From NCBI GenBank assembly GCA_026770585.1, contig MU646309.1, positions 1,633,728 to 1,656,262 of the forward strand: DNA of 22,535 nt, read 5' to 3'. This document shows, piece by piece, positions 14,202 through 22,535 of the stretch (position 1 is its first letter; every line of letters starts with the position of its first letter). The notes beneath the pieces are model-generated. The model saw only the letters and a program-made list of their open reading frames with translations. It did no database searches and had not been told where the DNA came from. The position numbers and the translations under genes were made by a program. This stretch comes from Baffinella frigidus (taxonomy: Eukaryota; Cryptophyceae; Cryptomonadales; Baffinellaceae).

Positions 14202-16592
14202 GGGGGTGAGGCACCCTGGGGCTGGCGCTGTGTGGGTATGTGAGAGAGAGAGAGGCGGGCCCAAGGTGTGTCCCGTGCCACCTGGCTTCGTGTACGCACG
14301 CCATAGCCCTTGCAGGAATACAACGGCTCCATTGCGGGTGGAGCATTGCCACGCGGTGGAAATGAAGCCGGCAAAATTACCAATTAGATCGACAGCCTCC
14401 GTTAACCACTGACAATGGCGTTTCTTCCGTCTTCCGCAGCCGTGACGTTGGCGTCTCACACGAATAACCCATAAGCGAATACGTGAATCACCCATACGTA
14501 AAAAATCTATGGGACCCTACCATGCTGCGGCGTCAGAGCGAGACGCGGATTTCGTGAAAAATCCATCAGCGAATGACCCATACGTGAATAATCCTCCTCC
14601 TTTGCTGCCGCAGGATGCCGAAAAGGCGCTGCAGACAATGGCGATGGAACCTATGTCCCTACGCTATTGCCTACCGTAGGGTCCTGGATTATTCACTCAG
14701 GGGTTATTCATCATTCACTCATGGGTTATTGAAATCCGTGTGTCACGCAGGATGCCGAGAAAGCGCTGCAAACAATGGCGATGGAGGCCTTTGCTCTCCC
14801 GGGGCAGCACGGCTTCCCCTTCAACGGCTTCTTCGATAAGCCCGAGGCCCCTGCCGAGGTCCCTCTCTCTCTCTCTCTCCCTGCCTGCCTGCCTCCCTCT
14901 CTCCCCCCCTCCCTCTCGTTCTCTCTCTCTCTCTCTCTCCCTCTCTCTCTCTGCATTCTCTCTCTCGCGCTCTCTCTCTCGTCCCCTCTCTCTTTCGCTC
15001 ACTAGCTCTGCCTCAGTCTATTTGGTCTCACCAATCTGCTTCCCCCGGGCTCTTTTCCGCTCCAAAGTTGACGGATTTGTACCGCACACCCAGCCAAGTC
15101 AACTTTCGAATAGTCGGCGATGGAGCTGTTCGCGCTCCCGGGGCAGCACGACCTCCCCTTCAACGGCTCCTTCGATCGATCGAAGGCAGGGGCCTCGGCC
15201 CGAAGCCCCGGCCGAGGTCTCTCTCTCTCTCGCTCTCCTTCCCTTCCAGTCAAGTCACTCGTCACCGTTGTAAAGTCACTCCGGCCATCCTACACGGGAC
15301 TGTATTCCCAGACGCTGCACCGTGTCGCATCTTCGTGCATACCGCATCCCTTACGTGGCGGGTAGGCTCATACTCCCTAGAGCGTTTGCGGTAATTGTTG
15401 TCCGTTTTGGACATACGGTTTTCCCGTTTCCCGGTTGTGATTTGTACCAGAAGTGTCCATTTAAAATGTTTTACGCTCTACCGCAGGGCCCTAGGACCTG
15501 CCTAGGACCTCTCGGCGGTCACTTTTGACCGCCTCGCCCTTTGAGGGATTCGCTGACCACCTGACAACCGTGCGCATGTGACATGTGCGCTTTACAGGGC
15601 AATGTTCACTTCACCCGCCCCTAGTGGCGTGCGCGGTCGCGCTCGGCTGGATTCCGCTCTGTCCCACCCTGGATTTCGCGAGTCAATGGGTACCCAACAA
15701 ATTCGTCATTGCGCCCAATAAATTTATTTTGTTTTGTTTTGCAGGGTGACGATTTCAAGGCATACTTCCGGCAGCTGCGCGAGGAGACGGGCCTGCGTGA
15801 AATCGGCAGAGGGGATCAGAAGTTAGAGGACACATGTTTTTGGGATTTTCACATTCCTATAGGAATGGCTCAAAGGGTTGGGGCCCCCTCTGCAGGGTGA
15901 CGATTTCAAGGCCTACTTCCGGCAGCTGCGCGAGGAGACGGGCCTGCGAGTCATCAAGGTATTTTCACCACGAACAAAAAGTCAACTTAAGAAGAGTCCG
16001 TCTCTCGTACAACCCTGAACCCAGAATGTCGGCTTGGGCATGGTGAGTTATGGGCCTGCGAGCCATCACGGTGTGCCCCCGCTTTTGCCTGCTCCCTAAG
16101 GACGGCGTGTGTCCGTGTGCTTCAGCATCCCCTGCATGTTCAAGTTTCGAGTAACGCCTGTAACGGAAACCGCTGGTGCTTGGGGCGTAACGGAAACCTT
16201 TTGTGAGGACCTGGTCTTACCCCGAGTACAGTCGACCTAACGGCCCGGGGCGGGCTCGTCCTGAACTAGGTCCTCAACACGGGCCCTGCGGTGGTCCTAG
16301 CGGGGGCGCGGCTCCTTATGAGCGAGGTAACCATGTAACGGAAACCTTTTCCCGTCGTGCGGCAGGTGGCCTTCACCCCTGAACGGGAAAACGTTTCCGT
16401 TACGATCAGCGGTTTCCGTTACAGGGGCACCTCGCTCATAAGGAGCCGCGCCCCCCCTAGAACCCGCAGGGAAAAGATTTATGTAACGGGCGTTTTCCCG
16501 TGCGGCAGGTGGCGTTCACCCCTCAAGGGAAGCCCAACAAGTTCTGGGTCTGCTTCGCCAAGCGCAAGTTCATGAACACCGTCCTCGCATGA
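12163..16592 (+). CDS. ARPC3: Arp2/3 complex subunit 3 (p21-ARC), seven exons, N-terminus missing
   Basis: Join 12163-12203, 12332-12373, 13172-13222, 13738-13821, 14751-14858, 15896-15958, 16509-16592. The product is colinear with ARPC3 throughout: MLPFRTACKGP, DVIDEAVKFYRANVLFRNYE, ADRIIIYLTLYVSACLAKIE, PGQHGFPFNGFF, FRQLREETGLR and NKFWVCFAKRKFMNTVLA before TGA. About 156 residues are recovered against roughly 175 in plants and animals, so only about 17-20 N-terminal residues are missing. ARPC3 is a small structural subunit that sits by Arp3 in the seven-protein complex that nucleates branched actin. The six introns inside the model are all phase 0, so every internal exon is a multiple of three. 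Six of the seven exons (all but 12332-12373 and the first, where none was seen; at least partial copies of C to G) are echoed in neighbouring introns. Donors are weak (gtcaac, gtaccg, gtccac, gttgct, gtccct, gtattt); acceptors are clean cag or aag. Confidence 0.93.
12332..12373 (+). CDS. ARPC3: ARPC3 exon B
   Basis: Gtgcag|GTTGGC to GACGAG|gtaccg, 42 nt, VGAFEGDGEDVIDE, matching the D.DIVDE motif. Confidence 0.9.
12525..12900. other. AT-richer block in ARPC3 intron B-C, no supported gene
   Basis: Contains a perfect palindrome AGGTCGCCG/CGGCGACCT at about 12645-12667. An open frame exists on the minus strand (12511-12870, 119 codons) but shows no family resemblance, no splice context and Ser/Thr-rich low-information composition, so it is not called. 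Confidence 0.5.
12909..12923 (+). pseudogene. Acceptor-side fragment of ARPC3 exon C
   Basis: Ggcag|GCAGTCAAGTTCTAC repeats the first 15 nt of exon C (AVKFY) with its acceptor, then diverges. It lies upstream of the intact exon. Confidence 0.7.
13085..13171. repeat. Telomere-like tract at the ARPC3 exon C acceptor
   Basis: CCCTAAAACCTAAACCATAA-type repeat on the plus (sense) strand, ending CCCTACAACAG at exon C. This is the same sense orientation as at acceptors in the minus-strand genes. Confidence 0.88.
13172..13222 (+). CDS. ARPC3: ARPC3 exon C
   Basis: Acaacag|GCTGTC to CTGCAG|gtccac, 51 nt, AVKFYRANVLFRNYELQ, the FF.AN.FF.NYEI block. Confidence 0.93.
13289..13605 (+). repeat. Donor-side copies of ARPC3 exon C with intron sequence
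   Basis: TTCCGCAACTACGAACTGCAGGT recurs at about 13290-13314, and a diverged version (TTTCAAACTACGAGCTGCAG) at about 13560-13580. The following intron (AAACCCTCTTTCGATTGCAG, CATTCAGCATACATTTAGCA) repeats at 13233, 13319, 13385 and 13590. The unit is about 90-100 bp. Confidence 0.85.
13655..13715. repeat. GGATTTCGGGTTTTGGG tract
   Basis: TTTCGGG variants of the telomere-like repeat, G-rich in the ARPC3 sense strand, so the orientation rule seen at acceptors does not extend to this internal tract. Confidence 0.8.
13738..13821 (+). CDS. ARPC3: ARPC3 exon D
   Basis: Cccag|GGAGGC to CCTAAG|gttgct, 84 nt. GGADRIIIYLTLYVSACLAK followed by IEKCASPK matches the EADR.LIY.TLYI..CL..L block. Confidence 0.93.
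13840..13937 (+). repeat. GA microsatellite and fragment of exon D
   Basis: (GA)n at 13840-13864, then GATCTACATGACGCTCTACG plus TGTCC at 13910-13934, an internal piece of exon D lying downstream of it with one substitution (IYMTLYVS). Confidence 0.75.
14127..14199. repeat. GC-CT-CA compound microsatellite
   Basis: (CG)n, about 17 CT and 15 CA dinucleotides in sequence, in ARPC3 intron D-E. The remaining part of this intron (14200-14610) shows no exon. Confidence 0.95.
14614..14651 (+). pseudogene. Acceptor-side copy of ARPC3 exon E
   Basis: Ccgcag|GATGCCGAAAAGGCGCTGCA and on to GCGATGGA repeats the first 38 nt of exon E (DAEKALQTMAM), then is cut by the short element. Confidence 0.85.
14652..14712. 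repeat. CCCTATGTCCCTACGG short element, copy 2
   Basis: CCTATGTCCCTACGCTATTG, CCTACCGTAGGGTCC then CAGGGGTTATTC. It sits exactly between the truncated and the complete exon E. Confidence 0.7.
14751..14858 (+). CDS. ARPC3: ARPC3 exon E
   Basis: Acgcag|GATGCC to GCCGAG|gtccct, 108 nt. DAEKALQTMAMEAFALPGQH followed by GFPFNGFFDKPEAPAE matches the IPG..GFP.N..F.KP block. A CT-rich run begins directly after the donor. Confidence 0.93.
14860..15000. repeat. CT-rich microsatellite after exon E
   Basis: (CT)n with CCTG and CCCT interruptions. The donor gtccctctctct merges into the tract. Confidence 0.9.
15116..15216 (+). pseudogene. Donor-side copy of ARPC3 exon E
   Basis: From GGCGATGGAGCTGTTCGCG to GGCCGAG|gtctct. 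It keeps LFALPGQH, FPFNG-like coding and the donor, but a palindromic insertion (GATCGATCGAAGGCAGGGGC) throws it out of frame and the acceptor half is gone. Preceded by a decayed relative of the 5300/6362 inverted repeat (15000-15115). Confidence 0.8.
15745..15797 (+). pseudogene. Acceptor-side copy of ARPC3 exon F
   Basis: Ttgcag|GGTGACGATTTCAAGGCATA continues as CTTCCGGCAGCTGCG..GAGACGGGCCTGCG, identical in protein to exon F for 17 codons; the last 10 nt and the donor are missing. Confidence 0.88.
15896..15958 (+). CDS. ARPC3: ARPC3 exon F
   Basis: Ctgcag|GGTGAC to ATCAAG|gtattt, 63 nt, GDDFKAYFRQLREETGLRVI then K; matches YL.QLR.ETG.RL. Confidence 0.93.
16056..16075 (+). pseudogene. Donor-side fragment of ARPC3 exon F
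   Basis: TGGGCCTGCGAGCCATCACG then gtgtgc: the last 19 nt of exon F with two changes, downstream of it. Confidence 0.6.
16140..16480. repeat. Nested inverted repeats around an exon G fragment
   Basis: GTAACGGAAAC is repeated in both orientations (16155, 16187, 16335; inverted at 16392 and 16415). CGCGGCTCCTTATGAGCGAG at about 16307 is inverted at 16429. GTGAGGACCTGG near 16203 pairs with CTAGGTCCTCAAC near 16265. The arms enclose the truncated exon G copy at 16366-16386. Confidence 0.75.
16366..16386 (+). pseudogene. Acceptor-side fragment of ARPC3 exon G
   Basis: Ggcag|GTGGCCTTCACCCCTGAA (VAFTPE) repeats the start of exon G with its acceptor, upstream of it. Confidence 0.85.
16509..16592 (+). 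CDS. ARPC3: ARPC3 exon G (terminal)
   Basis: Cggcag|GTGGCG to TGA at 16590-16592. VAFTPQGKPNKFWVCFAKRK followed by FMNTVLA, the characteristic ARPC3 C-terminus (plant-like KW/FW..AFAKRKFMN). Confidence 0.95.
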   Translation: MAFTPQGKPNKFWVCFAKRKFMNTVLA

Positions 16593-16601
16593 GCCCTCCT
16601 A

Positions 16602-16723
16602 CAGGGGTACCTCGCTCATAAGAAACCGCCCCCCCCTAGGACCCTACAGTAGGACCATGTCTAGCTAGGGTCCTATGGTGGTCTTAGGTGGGGGGGCGGT
16701 TTCTTATGAGCGAGGTATCCCTG
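16602..16723. mobile_element. TA-flanked MITE 1 (CAGGGGTACCTCGCTCATAA)
   Basis: 122 bp, terminal inverted repeats of about 24 bases, CAGGGGTACCTCGCTCATAA at the left and its complement at the right, flanked by TA on both sides. It begins 10 bases after the ARPC3 stop, so it may lie in the 3' UTR. TA duplication suggests a Tc1/mariner-type mobiliser. No ORF. Confidence 0.85.
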
Positions 16724-16783
16724 TAGTTACTACTACACCCATGTGATTTCAGTAGAATGTTATTCCTTAAGTGACCGTAGGGC

Positions 16784-16860
16784 GAATATTCACCCTAACT
16801 CGCCCTAGGCAGGTCCTAGGGCCCTACCGTAGGGCGTATGAGCCTACTGGCCACTTCAGG
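16784..16860. repeat. GTAGGGCG/CGCCCTA palindromic sequence
   Basis: AAGTGACCGTAGGGCG.. and ..GCCCTACCGTAGGGCG..GGCCACTT form a hairpin. A related sequence lies at about 15470-15530. Confidence 0.5.
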
Positions 16861-16861
16861 G

Positions 16862-16960
16862 ATACGCGCGGCTCAAGCCGGGGCATGAATAAAGTGCTGT
16901 TCGAAGCGGGTCTGCTTGTTCATGAACACCGTCCTCGCATGAGCGCTCCTAGTTACTACT
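16862..16960 (+). pseudogene. Stop-side fragment of ARPC3 exon G, copy 1
   Basis: GGGTCTGCTTGTTCATGAAC then ACCGTCCTCGCATGAGCGCT: exon G with an internal deletion, followed by its 3' flank. It is preceded by GCGCGGCTCAAGCCGGGGCA-type sequence also seen at 16988 and 17216. The flank (CCTAGTTACTACTACACCCA) is the empty site of the MITE family. Confidence 0.75.
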
Positions 16961-17062
16961 ACACCCATGTGATTTCAGTAGGATGTTATGCGCGCGGCTC
17001 AAGCCGGGGCATGGATAAAGTGCTGTCCGAAGTGCTGGCATGAGCGCTCACAGTTACTACTA

Positions 17063-17179
17063 CAGGGGTACCTCGCTCATAAGAAACGCCCACCCCCCTA
17101 GGACCACCGTAGGGCCCTAGGCATAGGCCTACTGTAGGGTCCTAGGGGGGGGCGGTTTCTTATGAGCGAGGTACCCCTG
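17063..17179. mobile_element. TA-flanked MITE 2
   Basis: 117 bp, the same terminal repeats as MITE 1 and TA on both sides. Inserted in GTTACTACTA|C.. beside another exon G flank copy. Confidence 0.87.
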
Positions 17180-17214
17180 TACTGCACCCATGTGATTCCA
17201 GTAGGATGTCATAC

Positions 17215-17300
17215 GCGCGGCTCAAGCCGAGGCATGCATAAAGTGCTGTTCGAAGCGGGTCTGCTTGTTCATGAACACCTTCCTGGCATGAGCGCTCCTA
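17215..17300 (+). pseudogene. Stop-side fragment of ARPC3 exon G, copy 2
   Basis: GCGGGTCTGCTTGTTCATGA then ACACCTTCCTGGCATGAGCG, the same deleted form as the fragment at 16862. Confidence 0.75.
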
Positions 17301-17310
17301 GTTACTGCTA

Positions 17311-17431
17311 CAGGGGTACCTCGCCCATAAGAAACTGCGCCCCCCCCCCAGGACCCTACAGTAGGCCTATGCCTAGGACCCTATGGTGATCCTAGGGGGG
17401 GGGGCGGTTTCTTATGAGCGAAGTACCCCTG
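17311..17431. mobile_element. TA-flanked MITE 3
   Basis: 121 bp, third family member with TA duplications. One base differs in the right terminal repeat (GAGCGAAGTACCCCTG). Confidence 0.87.
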
Positions 17432-17487
17432 TACACCCATGTGATTTTGACTTGAGAGGGCATGAATAAATGGCTCGAAGGGTGCTG

Positions 17488-17545
17488 TTCGAAGGGGTCT
17501 GTTTCGCCAAGCGTAAGTTCATCAACACCGTCCTTGTTTGAGCAC
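17488..17545 (+). pseudogene. Stop-side fragment of ARPC3 exon G, copy 3
   Basis: GTCTGTTTCGCCAAGCGTAA then GTTCATCAACACCGTCCTTG: reads VCFAKRKFINTVLV before TGA. No internal deletion, but more diverged; the acceptor half is missing. Confidence 0.8.
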
Positions 17546-18190
17546 TCATTCTGGGACACCGTCCGTGTAAAGTCGCTTCAGCTATGTGTAAAGTCACTTG
17601 GACTGTATTCGGGGTGAGCTCTATGAGTATTGCATGAGCCCGAAGCGAGCTCGTCCTAGACTAGGTCCTCACACTCATAGTTACTACTTCTGAGTTTTAC
17701 TACTACAGAAAACGGGTCAGTGTGCGAACCTTAAATAATTAAGGTTCACATCTCAATGTACAGTGTGTGCCCTTGATTTGTGTGTCCTTAACTTGGAGTA
17801 CGCCCTGTACTTCTCATGTGACCACGCAGGGCTGGAGGGGGGGGTATTCAAAAGTCATTTTTCTGGGGGCATGGTTCTCAAAAGTCATCTTTTACCAGTA
17901 AAACGGCTCCAAGAACGAGCAAACGGCTGCAAGAACCAGCATGGAATACCCTACCCAAGGGCCTGGAGTGGTTTCAGTAGGATGTCATGTGGTGGATGCG
18001 CGGCGCCAGGGGCTTGAACAAATGGCTCAAACGGTGCAGCTCGGAGCAATGGCTCAAAGAGTGCAGCATCGTGGGTTGGAGGAGTCGCGTAGCCCCGGGC
18101 TTTTTTTGGAGGGAATTGTTGTGCCGCACGTTTTTATTCATTCATGATTTCCTGTACATTTTCTCCTACCATTCGTCTACTTGCCTACAG
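17546..18190. other. Intergenic region between convergent ARPC3 and gene 3
   Basis: No gene supported. 17635-17680 repeats the GGGCTCGTCCT..TAGGTCCTCA segment of 16245-16280. 17823-17975 is an inverted-repeat element related to 10299-10449 (CCACGCAGGGCTGGAG..GGTATTC ends). 17995-18070 contains repeated AATGGCTCAAA motifs also seen at 15865. Polyadenylation signals could not be placed. Confidence 0.55.
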
Positions 18191-18355
18191 CCTGCGCGCG
18201 CGCGCATCCTCTCTCTCCCCTTCTCTCTCCCTCTCTCTCCCTCTCTCTCCCTCCCTCTCTCCCTCTCTCTCCCTCTCTCTCCCTCTCTCTCCCTCTCTCT
18301 CCCCCTCTCTCCCTCTCCCTCCCTCGCCGACTCCCCCAACCCCCCCCTCTCTCCC
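18190..18355. repeat. CT-rich microsatellite
   Basis: (CG)n at 18195-18205, then (CTCTCTCC)n to about 18345. Every frame gives low-complexity Ser/Leu/Pro or Arg/Glu peptides, which are not genes. Confidence 0.95.
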
Positions 18356-18399
18356 GCTACCACTTAATCTTTCCCTCGCGCTCCCTCTCAGGAAGCAAC

Positions 18400-22535
<4,136 letters not shown>

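Noticed and set aside
15745-15797. Exon F copy 1 as an additional coding exon
   Set aside because: Its only nearby donor (CTGC|gtgaaa) would shift the frame into exon F, and the reading stops soon after.
16860-17300. A second gene made of the repeated LINK between GCGCGGCTCAAGCC and the exon G ends
   Set aside because: These are deleted copies of ARPC3 exon G with common flanking repeat and MITEs, each ending in the copied stop codon; no promoter or start.
17987-18147. Plus-strand exon reading GLEQMAQTVQLGAMAQR
   Set aside because: The stretch consists of repeated AATGGCTCAAA units also found in ARPC3 introns; no donor and no partner exon.

Overview
This is a piece of a nuclear genome from a eukaryote, most likely a microalga of the green lineage; the taxon is a guess. 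Reasons: genes are cut into short exons (37-140 nt) with AG acceptors; telomere-like TTTAGGG (plant/green-algal type) DNA is scattered inside introns; non-autonomous transposons and microsatellites fill the introns; and an Arp2/3 subunit resembles plant versions by eye. I see no bacterial operon, tRNA, rRNA or CRISPR array.

Three spliced genes can be assembled by hand, and exon phases agree at nearly every junction. (1) Minus strand, 11454 down to at least 2664: 14 exons joining into 418 codons from a start ATG. The second half looks like a TBC (Rab GTPase-activating) domain. An exon-like block at 1262-1376 may be a further 3' exon. (2) Plus strand, 12163-16592: ARPC3, subunit 3 (p21) of the actin-nucleating Arp2/3 complex, seven exons with a stop; only the extreme N-terminus is not found. 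(3) Minus strand, from beyond 22535 down to about 18400: at least six exons of an unrecognised protein. Genes 1 and 2 diverge from a shared region of about 0.7 kb; genes 2 and 3 converge.

The most unusual aspect is how the genes are built. Most exons are accompanied by partial or whole copies of themselves in the neighbouring introns. Every fragment I could orient obeys one rule: copies upstream of the intact exon keep its acceptor side, copies downstream keep its donor side (or the stop). Several introns consist almost wholly of degenerate telomere-like repeat (CCCTAAA in the sense strand), starting with GTCAAC and ending in CAG. Short inverted-repeat elements lie in or next to the copied exons; one family has TA target duplications and a recognisable empty site.

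Region by region: 1-1260 tetranucleotide arrays (CTAA/TTAG) with copies of an exon; 1377-2663 dispersed and tandem repeats and a 154-bp element; 2664-11454 the TBC-like gene; 11455-12162 divergent promoter region; 12163-16592 ARPC3; 16600-17980 elements and fragments of the last ARPC3 exon; 18400-22535 gene 3 with long CT, CA, TA and GAA microsatellites and seven copies of one exon. The three genes need not work together, although Arp2/3 actin nucleation and Rab-GAP membrane traffic can meet in endocytosis or phagocytosis.
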